From Anaerolineales bacterium (GTDB lineage Bacteria; Chloroflexota; Anaerolineae; Anaerolineales; E44-bin32): a stretch of DNA of 54,531 bases. The translations under genes were made by a program, and so were the position numbers. The stretch spans positions 1-54,531 of the forward strand of contig JARRPX010000032.1 in NCBI GenBank assembly GCA_037382465.1, in the 5' to 3' direction. A model generated the notes under the pieces. That model did not search any database. It saw only the letters and a list, made by a program, of their open reading frames with translations, and had not been told where the DNA came from. Shown in pieces: positions 17,635 through 26,927 of the stretch (the first letter of the stretch is position 1; every line of letters starts with the position of its first letter).

Positions 17635-18297
17635 TCAATTGCCCGTGATACGAAAACCCGAATTGGTCATCTTGTAACGTTTGTTGATACCCAGCAACAC
17701 GGAAGTCAATCCCTCCACCACGGCCGCATTGGGAAGCGGACCGGCATCCCAACCCACCAAACCGGCGGACTTCACCAATTCGAGCACCTGTTGACGCGCC
17801 GCTTCGTTGTTTCCACACACGAGCACATCGCAAGGCACGGGACCATCCCTGCGCAGATATACGTGGGATATGTTCTGAAACGCCGTAACCACGTGGCAGG
17901 CGTCGCCTAGAATTTCCTGCGCTTCCTGCCCTGCGCTCCCGGCAGAGGGCATCTTTGCCACGTCGATATGAGCCGGATCGAGGGGCACGGTCACGTCGAT
18001 CAGCACCTTGTCCTTCAATAGGTCTTTCAACGACTCAAGGGTCGGCCTGTGCGCTTTGTAGGGAACCGTAAGCACGCCGATGTCGCATCTCGAGGCCGCT
18101 TCCCCGTTCTCCCTTCCGGCGATCAATTCCTCTCCGAGACGCTCGTTCAACTCCGCAGCCACACGCTTCGCTTTGTCGGCCGTCCGCGAGCCGATGATCA
18201 CGTGGTAGCCGGCTTTCGCCCAACGGAGGGCCAATCCCTGGCCTTCGTTGCCGGTTCCCCCGAATATTCCCAATGTCAAGATCAATCGATCGGTCAT
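17635..18297 (-). CDS. npdG: NADPH-dependent F420 reductase
   Basis: This enzyme moves hydride between NADPH and F420. The 220-residue protein has an N-terminal Rossmann motif, LTLGIFGGTGNEGQGLALRW, followed by HVIIGSRTADKAK, where the Ser-Arg reads the NADP 2'-phosphate. The C-terminal GLVGWDAGPLPNAAVVEGLT segment is typical of NpdG/Fno. AGGAGGGG precedes ATG at 18297. It leads the F420 group and connects the F420 pool to NADP(H). Confidence 0.92.
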   Translation of the reverse strand: MTDRLILTLGIFGGTGNEGQGLALRWAKAGYHVIIGSRTADKAKRVAAELNERLGEELIAGRENGEAASRCDIGVLTVPYKAHRPTLESLKDLLKDKVLIDVTVPLDPAHIDVAKMPSAGSAGQEAQEILGDACHVVTAFQNISHVYLRRDGPVPCDVLVCGNNEAARQQVLELVKSAGLVGWDAGPLPNAAVVEGLTSVLLGINKRYKMTNSGFRITGN

Positions 18298-18327
18298 GCC
18301 CCCTCCTTTGTGTGATGGTATCGGCGT

Positions 18328-19683
18328 TCAATCCGGCGGCACGTAAGATTGGTAACGCTGCCACACGCCGGGCGACAATTCCCGCGCCCGAGCCGAAATT
18401 GCCGGCCCGTCGAGCGTGAGCAGTTCTCGATCCTTCATCAGAATTTTACCGGCGACGATCGTCGTCGTCACCATCGAATCCCGGAAACCGAAGAGGATGT
18501 GCCAGGGCAGGTTCCCCGCCGTCAACGGCGTGACGGCGTGATAGTCGACGAAGATGAGATCCGCGTGTGCCCCGGGGACGATCTGCCCGATGGGTGAATC
18601 GGTAAAGAAGACCCCCGCCAGATCGGCGTTGTTGCGAACTGCCATTTCGATGAGCACTTCACCGGACATCCTGCGGGGGTCGCGATTCCAGACCTTGTGC
18701 AGCAGGTAGGCGGTCTTCCACTCTTCCCACATGGCGTTCGAAAAACCGTCGTTCCCCAGGCCGACGCGCACGCCGGCGCGCATCAGTCCTTCGACGTCCG
18801 CGGCGCCCACACCGTTGTTCATGTTCGAGCGCGGTTGATGCGTCACCCAGGTGCCGCTTTCGGCCAGCAGCTCGATTTCGTGGGGATCGACGTGAATGGC
18901 GTGCGCGGCGATGGTCCGCTTTCCCAGGATGTCGTGCTCGTGCAGCCGCTCCACGACCCGCATCTGCGACTTCGCCAGGCTGTCCTCTTCGTCGGCTTCG
19001 TGTTCTGCGACGTGAATGTGAAATCCCGTATCCTGTGCAGCAGCATTTCGACAAGCGTCGAGGGTCTCCTCGGAAAGAGTCAGGCTGGCGTGCAATCCGA
19101 ACGTGGCGGCGATTCGCCCCTCGGCGATGTTTTCATTTTTACAACGCGCGATGAAACGCCGATTTTCCTCGATGCCCGCTCGGGCTTTCTGTTCCCCGTC
19201 GCGATCCGTGACTTCGTAGCAGAGTACGGCTCGCAGCCCGGCTTCGTCAACAGCTCCGGCGATGGCATCGAGTGAACCCTCGATGGCGTTGGGTGAGGCG
19301 TGGTGATCGATGAGGGTCGTCGTGCCGTGGCGGATCGCATCCAGCAGGCAGACCTGGGCGGAGATGCGCACGTCTTCGCTGGTGAGCGATTTATCCAACG
19401 GCCACCACAGTTTCCGCAGGATTTCAGGGAAATCCCGCGGCGCTCGTCCCGGGATGGCCAGGCCGCGTGCGAAGGCGCTGTAGAAGTGGGTGTGTCCACA
19501 GATGTTGCCCGGCATCACGATTTGGCCGCGCGCATCCAGCTTTTCGACCTGTGTGCGGCGTGAAAGCAGCTCGCTATCCGGTCCCAGCTCGACGATCTTG
19601 CCGCCTTCGATCAGCAGCGCGTAGTCCTCGAGCAGCTGATTCGGTTCGTCCCAGGTAACGAGCCGTGCATTGTGGATCAACAT
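18328..19683 (-). CDS. ssnA: SsnA-like aminohydrolase
   Basis: This amidohydrolase-superfamily protein is about 451 residues from ATG 19683. Metal ligands appear as HTH at about 64-66, His in GLHASL, His in HIHVAEHE and Asp in GLGNDGFSN. Overall sequence follows SsnA (E. coli, near xdhD/ygfM). Homology also covers guanine and chlorohydrolase-type deaminases, so deamination of a heterocycle is the best guess; SsnA has no proven substrate. The start is uncertain: ATG at 19701 is also possible, and neither has a strong ribosome site. The gene stands between the F420 genes and a 390-base gap containing a duplicated repeat. Confidence 0.85.
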   Translation of the reverse strand: MLIHNARLVTWDEPNQLLEDYALLIEGGKIVELGPDSELLSRRTQVEKLDARGQIVMPGNICGHTHFYSAFARGLAIPGRAPRDFPEILRKLWWPLDKSLTSEDVRISAQVCLLDAIRHGTTTLIDHHASPNAIEGSLDAIAGAVDEAGLRAVLCYEVTDRDGEQKARAGIEENRRFIARCKNENIAEGRIAATFGLHASLTLSEETLDACRNAAAQDTGFHIHVAEHEADEEDSLAKSQMRVVERLHEHDILGKRTIAAHAIHVDPHEIELLAESGTWVTHQPRSNMNNGVGAADVEGLMRAGVRVGLGNDGFSNAMWEEWKTAYLLHKVWNRDPRRMSGEVLIEMAVRNNADLAGVFFTDSPIGQIVPGAHADLIFVDYHAVTPLTAGNLPWHILFGFRDSMVTTTIVAGKILMKDRELLTLDGPAISARARELSPGVWQRYQSYVPPD

Positions 19684-19888
19684 CGCTTTATCTCGACCCA
19701 TTTTCGCCATCCCAGCTTGATCGCTTGAGTCTCTTAGCGGTTCTTCGAGGTTTCGCAGATCGAGTGGCACTTTTCGACGAGCGAGGCTGCCCGACGCCGC
19801 TGGAAAGACTTACCGTCATACGACCCCCGATCTGAGGTAATAAAGATTCTAACATGCTGAAATTTTTGGAACAAGCGGTGTGTTTCTT

Positions 19889-20127
19889 GCCGGTTGCGGA
19901 CATTCGTCCGCGACCGGTATCCGGCAGATTTGAATCTGCCTTTCTCTACCCGAAAGCGCCTCGAAGACCAACAGGCATATATCCGCCGACCATCGGCACC
20001 GGATACATATCCGGCGCCAGCGGAGGGTTATGCTGGTTGCGGACATTCGTCCGCGACCGGTATATGGCAGATTTGAATCTGCCTTTCCCCACCCGAAAGC
20101 GTCTCGAAGATCGACAGACACATATCT
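19889..20127. repeat. two direct copies of a ~96-bp hairpin-containing repeat
   Basis: Copy 1 (about 19889-19984) and copy 2 (about 20031-20127) are offset by 143 bases and match closely. Each contains the hairpin GCGGACATTCGTCCGC (19896-19911 in copy 1) and the near-perfect palindrome GGCAGATTTGAATCTGCC (19923-19940). The differences include C/T changes that keep the hairpins. This looks like a dispersed palindromic repeat element of the REP/miniature type rather than coding DNA. It fills the gap between ssnA and the hydantoinase gene. Confidence 0.85.
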
Positions 20128-20160
20128 ACCGCCAGCGGAAAGCTGCGAAATGGGGCAGCG

Positions 20161-21582
20161 CTAGATCACCTCGGCGCCGGCCTCCCGCTTCAAGAACCTC
20201 CCCATTCCGCGTTTGCCGTGCCATACGCCTTCATCGACGATCAACGTGCCGCGCAGGAAGACCTTCTCCGGATAGCCGGTCAATTCCCAGCCTTCGTACA
20301 GGTTGTAATCCGTGCGGTGCTGCGCGTAGGCCACGCCGTAAACAAGTTTCTTCCGTGGATCCCAGATCACTAAATCAGCATCCGAACCGGGCGCAAGCGC
20401 CCCTTTTGTGGGATAGAGCCCGAAGATCTTCGCCGCGTGCGTGCTCGTCAGGGCGACGAATTCGTTGGGCGTGATCTTTCCCGCTCCGACGCCGGTAGTC
20501 CACAAGACCGGCATACGATCTCCGACACCGGGCAGCCCGTTGGGTATCTTGGTGAAATCATCTGCACCCAGCTCCTTGCCGGGAATGGCGACGCTTTGCC
20601 CTTCGTATTCGATGGCTTTCCTTCCATTAAAGAAGAAGGGACAATGGTCGGTCCCCAGGGTCTGGATGCTGCCGTCTTCCAATCCCCCCCACAAGGCGGC
20701 GTTGTCCGCTGCGCTGCGCATCGGCGGCGAACAGATCCACTTGGCGCCGTCCTCGCGCTGCAGATCTTCCTTGGTGAAAAAGAGATACGGCGGGCAGGTC
20801 TCGGCCATCACGTGCGCGCCGCGTTCCCGTCCGTAGCGAATTTGATCCAGGCCGCCGGCGGTGTTCAGATGAACCACGTACAACGCGGCGTCCGCCTGCT
20901 CAGCCAGCGCGATTCCGCGCAGCACCGACTCCACTGCGCCCCAGGCCGGACGCGTGCGCGCGTGCCAGATCGGTTTCTTATGGCCGGCTGCCAGCGCTTC
21001 CGCGGTTAAAATCTCGATCACGTCCCCGTTCTCAGCGTGCAGCATGGACAACATGCCGTGCTCCGCCGCCACGCGCATCACCTGAAAGATTTCCCCGTCC
21101 TGAAGGCGCAAACGCCCGTTGTAGGCCGTGAACATCTTTAAAGTAGAAATACCTTCTTCAAGAAGCAGGGGGATTTCGGCCAGGATGCGCTCGTCCAACT
21201 GCGTGATGTTCATGTGAAACCCGAAATCGATGGCTGCTTTCGGGTCCGCTTTCCGCCGCCACTCAGCGACCGAGCCCCGCAGCGAGCCGTTCTCCAGCGG
21301 CACGAAGTCCATCACCGTCGTCGTCCCGCCGAAAGCAGCCGCTTTGTGGCCGGTGTAGTGATCGTCCGAAGAGACGGTGTCGAACATGGGCAGATCGAAG
21401 TGCGTGTGCGGATCGATCCCGCCCGGCATGACGAGTTTGCCGGAGGCATCGAACACCTGCGCATCCGGTGCGTCGAGATTTTCGCCGATCTCGACGATCT
21501 TCTCGCCGTCGATCAACACGTCGGAAACGTAGCTCTCGCTTTCCGTGACCAGCGTTCCCGAACGAATCAACTTCAAGCCCAT
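20161..21582 (-). CDS. hydA: dihydropyrimidinase / hydantoinase
   Basis: The enzyme hydrolyses cyclic diamides such as dihydropyrimidines and hydantoins. The 473-residue protein has all binuclear-metal ligands: His59 and His61 in DPHTHFDL, the carboxylated Lys149 in GISTLKMFTAYNG, His182, His238 and Asp312 in LGTDHCPF. It is the usual family length. The position between SsnA and the carbamoyltransferase/carbamate-kinase genes parallels E. coli hyuA. Which ring it opens is unknown. It is separated from ssnA by the repeat-bearing gap and from the next upstream gene by 54 bases. Confidence 0.93.
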   Translation of the reverse strand: MGLKLIRSGTLVTESESYVSDVLIDGEKIVEIGENLDAPDAQVFDASGKLVMPGGIDPHTHFDLPMFDTVSSDDHYTGHKAAAFGGTTTVMDFVPLENGSLRGSVAEWRRKADPKAAIDFGFHMNITQLDERILAEIPLLLEEGISTLKMFTAYNGRLRLQDGEIFQVMRVAAEHGMLSMLHAENGDVIEILTAEALAAGHKKPIWHARTRPAWGAVESVLRGIALAEQADAALYVVHLNTAGGLDQIRYGRERGAHVMAETCPPYLFFTKEDLQREDGAKWICSPPMRSAADNAALWGGLEDGSIQTLGTDHCPFFFNGRKAIEYEGQSVAIPGKELGADDFTKIPNGLPGVGDRMPVLWTTGVGAGKITPNEFVALTSTHAAKIFGLYPTKGALAPGSDADLVIWDPRKKLVYGVAYAQHRTDYNLYEGWELTGYPEKVFLRGTLIVDEGVWHGKRGMGRFLKREAGAEVI

Positions 21583-21636
21583 GTGGATACACTCCTTGTC
21601 GTGATTCTATCGCAATCGAAACACAGGACGAATAAA

Positions 21637-22140
21637 TTATAGACGGGAATATCGATCCGGGCGGTGATCCACAGCAGACTCCGCGCGCTCACGCAGGATG
21701 CGCCACAAGCGATCGCGTTTGTTCGATGAGGGCACACGCAGCTGCTTCATTTCCGTAGCGGTCAGAAAGCGTTCGCCCGTCGTATACAGAAACGTGAAGC
21801 GGCGCCAACGCTCGGAACGGATGGGCTGGGACAACTGCGACAATACACCGAGTTGAATCTTGAAATAAGGTTCGTCGGCACGCGGGTGGTCGCTCTCCTC
21901 ACGCAGCAGCTCATGCCGCGTTACCAACTCATGCCCCAGAACCGGTGCGACGTGGTGGATCGACCATTTCAGATCGCCAAAGGCGCTCGTCAGGTAGAAG
22001 GCGATCCAATCCACGCCCACCGTTTTGGGCGCCGTCTGCACCGGAATGCGGTACCAGCCCAACAGGCGGGCGATTTCGAGATCACGAGGGTCGTTCATCA
22101 CGGCAACGAGGATTAAATCGTCGGGATAGATTTCTTCCAT
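21637..22140 (-). CDS. conserved hypothetical protein
   Basis: I do not recognise this 167-residue soluble protein. It begins YPDDLILVAVMNDPRDLEIA and includes WYRIPV, then a segment WIAFYLTSAFG and a basic, Arg-rich C-terminal third. No signal peptide, helix pair or known catalytic motif is visible. It lies between the PLP enzyme (69 bases upstream) and the hydantoinase on the same strand. The reading frame uses codons like its neighbours and has no competing frame, so it is probably real. Confidence 0.6.
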   Translation of the reverse strand: MEEIYPDDLILVAVMNDPRDLEIARLLGWYRIPVQTAPKTVGVDWIAFYLTSAFGDLKWSIHHVAPVLGHELVTRHELLREESDHPRADEPYFKIQLGVLSQLSQPIRSERWRRFTFLYTTGERFLTATEMKQLRVPSSNKRDRLWRILRERAESAVDHRPDRYSRL

Positions 22141-22209
22141 TTTGCCCCCTATGAAAAGAACGGTGTTCTATTGTAGCACGACGACGTGTGAAAAATGAAT
22201 TCTACGGAT

Positions 22210-23673
22210 CTACGCCAACAAACCCACCTTCTGGTTGAAATCCGCGATCAGCGTATCGATCTGCGGCACCAGCTCCTGAATCTCCGTCCAGTAATCGTCA
22301 TCTTCCCATTGGGCAACGATCTCTTTGTAGGTCTTCCCCTGCTGTTCCACCCAGGTGTAGTACTTCAGGTTGTGCACGCGGCGCCGGTCGGTGTAGCGCA
22401 GCTCGAGTAAATGATCCGTCGTCAGGCCGAGCATGTAGCGTTCGTATGCCACGGCGGCATCGCACTCGGAATACTCCCCGAATTCGTCATGCATCTCACG
22501 CAGGCGGCTCTGATACAGCTCCATCGAGTCAGTGAACACCGTCAGTACGACATCCTGCGGGCCGAGTTCGTAGTATTTGGCGAACTTGACCGCCATGGTC
22601 AGGTTGGCGATGCTGGAAAAACCGAGTAAATCGAGCTGCGCCACGAGCTTGTCCGGGACGCCTCGATCCACGAGGTACTTCCTGCCCTCTTCTTCGTTGA
22701 AAAGACGCGCCAGATTGACGATCACGTTATCGTCCAGGTCGATCACCATGTCCGTGTTCTTCACGTCGTGAATCCAGGGCACGTGCTTGTCGCCGATGCC
22801 TTCGATGCGGTGGGCGCCGAAGCCGTTTTCCAACAGCGTCGGGCACTGCAGCGCTTCGCCGGCCGCGACCTTGCTGTCCGGGAATAGCTGCTTCAAGTAA
22901 TCGCCGCAGGCGATCGTACCCGCCGAGCCCGTGGTCAGCACGACGCCGCGGTAGCGATCCTTCGAACCGAGTTCCCGCTCCAGGACTTCCTGCATGGCGT
23001 GCCCGGTGATCTCGTAATGCCACAGGTAGTTGCCGAACTCCTCGAACTGGTTGAAGATCACCAGATCCTCGCCGGACTGGCGCAGCTCCCAGCATTTATC
23101 GAAGATTTCCTTGACGTTCGATTCGCTCCCCGGCGTCTTGATCACTTCGCCGGCCACACTGGCCAACCAGTCGAAACGCTCCTTGCTCATGCCTTCCGGC
23201 AGGATGGCCACGGACTCACATGCCAACAGCGTCGAATCATAGGCCCCACCGCGGCAGTAATTCCCGGTCGAAGGCCAGACGGCCTTCTGCGTCGTGGGAT
23301 CGAACTGCCCCGTCACCAGCCGCGGCACCAGGCAGCCGAAGGCCGCGCCGACTTTGTGCGCGCCGGTCGGGAACCATTTACCCACCAGGGCGATGATGCG
23401 TGCATCGACCCCCGTCAGGCTTTTGGGCAGTTCCAGCGTGTTCACACCGTCGAATCCGCCGCCCTTCGGCTGCGGATCGTTCTTCCAGGTGATGCGGAAC
23501 AGATTCTGTGGGACGATGTCCCACAAGCCGATACCCTTCAATTCCTTCTTGATCCGCTCGGGCATCAAGTCCGGATTCTTCATCATGGCGAACGTGGGAA
23601 TGACGATGTTGCGCTCCCGTGCACGTTCGATCGTTCTCGCCAGGCTTTCTTCATGAACCGTTAGATCGATCAT
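22210..23673 (-). CDS. fold-type II PLP-dependent enzyme, function unassigned
   Basis: The 487-residue protein belongs to the tryptophan-synthase-beta fold. The PLP Lys is in WFPTGAHKVGAAFG, the Asn loop is AVWPSTGNYCRGGAY, and a phosphate-type loop is TTGSAGTIACGDYL. It is longer than cysteine or threonine synthases and than diaminopropionate ammonia-lyase (YgeX, about 400 residues). YgeX occupies a comparable place in the E. coli locus, so an amino-acid lyase acting near this pathway is possible. The C-terminal 130 residues, including ERYMLGLTTDHLLELRYTDR, do not match the short enzymes. Substrate unknown. Confidence 0.75.
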   Translation of the reverse strand: MIDLTVHEESLARTIERARERNIVIPTFAMMKNPDLMPERIKKELKGIGLWDIVPQNLFRITWKNDPQPKGGGFDGVNTLELPKSLTGVDARIIALVGKWFPTGAHKVGAAFGCLVPRLVTGQFDPTTQKAVWPSTGNYCRGGAYDSTLLACESVAILPEGMSKERFDWLASVAGEVIKTPGSESNVKEIFDKCWELRQSGEDLVIFNQFEEFGNYLWHYEITGHAMQEVLERELGSKDRYRGVVLTTGSAGTIACGDYLKQLFPDSKVAAGEALQCPTLLENGFGAHRIEGIGDKHVPWIHDVKNTDMVIDLDDNVIVNLARLFNEEEGRKYLVDRGVPDKLVAQLDLLGFSSIANLTMAVKFAKYYELGPQDVVLTVFTDSMELYQSRLREMHDEFGEYSECDAAVAYERYMLGLTTDHLLELRYTDRRRVHNLKYYTWVEQQGKTYKEIVAQWEDDDYWTEIQELVPQIDTLIADFNQKVGLLA

Positions 23674-23697
23674 GTCCTCGACTTCTCCTTTTACCGG

Positions 23698-24651
23698 CTA
23701 CTTCTCACCCTCGTCCGGAGCCTGGCGTACGATGTACAGCGGGCGGTCACGCGCCTCGTCGTACAAACGCCCCAGGTATTCCCCGATGATGCCCAGTGAA
23801 ATCAACTGTACGCCGCCCAGAAAGAGCACGGCGATCAAGGTCGTAGCCTGGCCGAAAAAAGCCTGGTTTCCCGCCAGGCGCAGCGCGATCACGACGGGAA
23901 TCGCCAGCGCGCTCACACCGGCACAAACGAATCCAATGTAAGTCGCCAATTGAAGCGGGAAGTAGGAGAAACTGGTGATGGCGTTGATCGCCAGGCGGAA
24001 CATCTTGCTGAAGGGATACTTGGTCTCTCCCGCAAAACGAGCGGCACGTTCGTAGGGCACGCCGATCTGGCGGAAACCGACCCAGACGGTCATGCCCCGC
24101 GGGAAACGGTGCTTCTCGCGCATGCGGTTCAGGGTATTCACGACTTTGCGGTCCAGCAAACGGAAATCGCCGGCGTCGAGGGGCAGATTAACGTCGGTGA
24201 TGCGGTTGATCAGGCGGTAGAAAATCGAAGCGGTCAATTTTTTAAACAGGGTCTCGCCCTGCCGGCGTTCCCGCACGGCGTAGACGACCTCGTATCCCTG
24301 GCGCCATTTGTCGATCAAGTCGGGGATCACTTCCGGCGGATCCTGCAGGTCGGCGTCCATCACGATCACCGCCGCCCCCCGGCTGTAATCCAAACCGGCG
24401 GTCAGCGCGATCTGATGGCCGAAATTGCGGGCGAAGATCACCGGGCGCACGTGCGCGTCCTCTTCGGCCAGGGATTGCATCACTTCCGTGGAGCCGTCCG
24501 TGCTGCCGTCATCCACGAGTACGAGCTCCCAGGCCGCGCCCAACGAATCCATCGCCTTGTGCACGCGCTGATAGAGCTCGGGCAGGGATTCGACTTCGTT
24601 GTACACAGGCACTGCGATCGTGTAGGTCACAGACTCCCCGCTTTTCGTCAC
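23698..24651 (-). CDS. polyprenyl-phosphate glycosyltransferase (GT2, GtrB/ArnC-like)
   Basis: The catalytic N-terminal domain has [29 protein letters not shown] and the DXD-type [11 protein letters not shown]. Two C-terminal membrane helices follow (about residues 225-250 and 262-285), the layout of enzymes that load sugars onto polyprenyl phosphate. GTG at 24651, with GGAGAGGGG upstream, lies 16 bases after the threonine synthase stop; ATG at 24678 would overlap that gene. No metabolic link to the neighbours is apparent. Confidence 0.87.
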   Translation of the reverse strand: MTKSGESVTYTIAVPVYNEVESLPELYQRVHKAMDSLGAAWELVLVDDGSTDGSTEVMQSLAEEDAHVRPVIFARNFGHQIALTAGLDYSRGAAVIVMDADLQDPPEVIPDLIDKWRQGYEVVYAVRERRQGETLFKKLTASIFYRLINRITDVNLPLDAGDFRLLDRKVVNTLNRMREKHRFPRGMTVWVGFRQIGVPYERAARFAGETKYPFSKMFRLAINAITSFSYFPLQLATYIGFVCAGVSALAIPVVIALRLAGNQAFFGQATTLIAVLFLGGVQLISLGIIGEYLGRLYDEARDRPLYIVRQAPDEGEK

Positions 24652-24667
24652 GCGCCCCTCTCCTTCC

Positions 24668-25936
24668 CTACGCGGCATCCAAAACCCGCCTTAATTCTCC
24701 AAGATCGGGTTGAATGACCACGGGTTCGCCTGCAGCCTGCATGGCTGCGGGAATGTCCTTCAGACCGTTGCCTGTGTTGAGTACCACGATGCGGTCCCGG
24801 GAATCGACCAAACCCTGCGCCACGGCTTGCACCAAACCGGCGTACGCCGTCGCTCCGGCGGGTTCGGCGAACACACCCGCCTGGCGGGCGAGATCGCGCA
24901 TTGCAGCCAGAATGGCCTCGTCCGGCACGGCGACAAACGCTCCACCGGTCTGCGTGGCGGCGCGCAGGGCGCGCAGGCCGTCGCGCGGCAGATCCACCGA
25001 GATGCTGTCCGCCAGAGTGTCGGCTTTTACGGGCTCGATGGATTCCGTGCCCCGTTTGAAAGCGTTGAAGATCGCCGCCGATCCCCGGGATTGCACTCCG
25101 AAAATGCGGGGAATCTCTTCCACCCAGCCCAAAGAAAGCAAATCCTTGAAACCCTTGTGCAATCCCGAAATGATGTTGCCGTCACCGACGGAGACGAAGA
25201 CCGCATCCGGCGGCTGCCAAACCTGCGCATCCATCGATCCATTCACGATCGTAAGTTGTTCACAGATCTCGAAAGCCGCGGTCTTCTTGCCTTCCGCCGT
25301 GAACGGATTGTAACCCGTATTGCGGCAGTACCAATCGAAGGCTTTCGAAGCCTCCAGGCTGAGGTCGAAGGCCTCGTCGTACGTGCCGTCGACGAGAATC
25401 ACGCGGGCGCCAAAAATCAGTAACTGCGCCACTTTGGCCTTGGGGGCGTTCTTCGGCGCGAGAATCACCGCCGGCATGCCGACCGCCGCCGCCATGCCCG
25501 CCAACGCCGCACCGGCGTTGCCCGTCGAAGCGGTGATCACGACATCTGCGCCGATGGCTTCCGCCCGCGCAATGACCACGGCGCTGGCCCGGTCTTTAAA
25601 TGAAGCGGTGGGGTTGCGTCCGTCGTCTTTCAGCCACAGATCGTGCAAATCAAGCTGCTCTGCCAGGCGCCGAGGTCGAAAAAGCGGGGTCCAGCCAGCC
25701 GCACGCAGCGGTGTGCCGGTGTGATCCGGATCACCGACCGGCAGCAGCGGCAAATAACGCCAGAACGATTCGTCGCGCGATGCCATGATCTTGGCGGGAT
25801 TCGTCGCCTCACGGATGGCCGTTTCGTCGAGCAGGACGTCCAGATTGCCGCCGTCCTGCGGACAGGTGTAGGTGACCTCGCCTTCAGCATATTCCTGGCC
25901 ACAAATCGAACAGCGGTAGCCTCGAAAGCCGCCCAA
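24668..25936 (-). CDS. thrC: threonine synthase
   Basis: This PLP enzyme converts O-phosphohomoserine to threonine. An N-terminal Cys ribbon (CSICGQEY and a later Cys in YTCPQDGG) precedes the fold-type II domain. The PLP Lys is in [13 protein letters not shown], and [11 protein letters not shown] binds the cofactor. It is about 422 residues from a TTG at 25936, which follows an AGGGAGAG site; ATG at 25975 is the alternative and would overlap the permease gene. A different specificity cannot be excluded in this catabolic setting, but the sequence follows threonine synthases. Confidence 0.85.
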   Translation of the reverse strand: MGGFRGYRCSICGQEYAEGEVTYTCPQDGGNLDVLLDETAIREATNPAKIMASRDESFWRYLPLLPVGDPDHTGTPLRAAGWTPLFRPRRLAEQLDLHDLWLKDDGRNPTASFKDRASAVVIARAEAIGADVVITASTGNAGAALAGMAAAVGMPAVILAPKNAPKAKVAQLLIFGARVILVDGTYDEAFDLSLEASKAFDWYCRNTGYNPFTAEGKKTAAFEICEQLTIVNGSMDAQVWQPPDAVFVSVGDGNIISGLHKGFKDLLSLGWVEEIPRIFGVQSRGSAAIFNAFKRGTESIEPVKADTLADSISVDLPRDGLRALRAATQTGGAFVAVPDEAILAAMRDLARQAGVFAEPAGATAYAGLVQAVAQGLVDSRDRIVVLNTGNGLKDIPAAMQAAGEPVVIQPDLGELRRVLDAA

Positions 25937-25937
25937 G

Positions 25938-26927
25938 TTACTCTCCCTGAGATTCGGGTGTGGAAAATGCCACACCCAGCGCTGCTGGCGGACGCACGCG
26001 CAGCAAGCGCCGCAGTCGCGGTTGAACGCGGCGCGGCATGATCAGCACCAATCGCTCGGTCACGTCGCTGCCCACCAGAAGCAGGACGACGATCATCAGC
26101 AGCCACGGTGTTGCGTTGAAAGCCACGACGGACACCTCCGGAAAACGGCGCTGCAGCGCGGCCGCCAGCGCCTTGCTGGCGCCGAAGAGCAGCGAACCGA
26201 CCGCCCCGCGTATGGGGGACCAGCCGCCGAAGATCACGATCGCCAGGGCGATCCAGCCCAGTCCGCGCGTGTGGCCTTCGCTCCATCCCAACTTGATATC
26301 GAGTGAGTACGCCGCGCCGGCAATGCCGACCAGTCCGCCGCCAATCATGGCGTACACGTAGCGCAGGCGGTTGACGTCGACGCCGCGCGCGAAACCGGAT
26401 TCCGGCCGTTCGCCGGCACTGCGCAAACGCAAACCCGGCTGCGTGCGGAACAGCCACCACCACGTCACACCGATCAGCAAGAAGGCGAAGTAAACTACCG
26501 GATCGTGATCGAAGAAAATCGGGCCGAGGATGGGAATGTCCTTGAGGAATGGAATTCCCAGGTGGTGTACACTTTCGCCGGGGATACGGGTGTAATTCTG
26601 CCCCAGGAAAGCACTCAATTCATCCCCGAGCAGCGTGAGCACGAAACCCACCGCGAATTGATCCTTGCGCAGACGGATCGATCCGAAGGCGATGATCCAG
26701 GCGAAAAACGCCCCCACGAGTGCCGCGGCGAGAAAACCTACCCACACGCTCCCGCTGAGCAAGCCCGCCACGAAGCCCGTCATGGCTGAAAGCAGCATGG
26801 TGCCGTCGAGCGAGAGATTGACCACGCCCACCCGCTCGCCGATGGTCTCGCCGCACACGGCGATGATCAACGGCGTGGACTGCAGCACGATGGAAGACAG
26901 AATCCGAACCAGCTCGGTGTCATTCAT
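25938..26927 (-). CDS. BMP-type ABC transporter permease 2
   Basis: This is a membrane permease of 329 residues with about nine hydrophobic segments. It belongs to the branched-chain/ribose-like permease family of nucleoside importers (YufQ-like). GETIGERVGVVNLSLDGTMLL is the motif near residues 25-45. Later, GLGWIALAIVIFGGWSPIRG and the ALAAALQRRFP region are typical. It overlaps the first permease gene by 8 bases. Together with 26920-29456 and the lipoprotein at 29478-30653 it makes a complete importer, most likely for purine nucleosides or bases. Confidence 0.88.
   Translation of the reverse strand: MNDTELVRILSSIVLQSTPLIIAVCGETIGERVGVVNLSLDGTMLLSAMTGFVAGLLSGSVWVGFLAAALVGAFFAWIIAFGSIRLRKDQFAVGFVLTLLGDELSAFLGQNYTRIPGESVHHLGIPFLKDIPILGPIFFDHDPVVYFAFLLIGVTWWWLFRTQPGLRLRSAGERPESGFARGVDVNRLRYVYAMIGGGLVGIAGAAYSLDIKLGWSEGHTRGLGWIALAIVIFGGWSPIRGAVGSLLFGASKALAAALQRRFPEVSVVAFNATPWLLMIVVLLLVGSDVTERLVLIMPRRVQPRLRRLLRVRPPAALGVAFSTPESQGE

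Noticed and set aside
19849-20121. 90-codon minus-strand frame with internally similar halves
   Set aside because: It is a translation of the duplicated hairpin repeat, not a protein-coding pattern.
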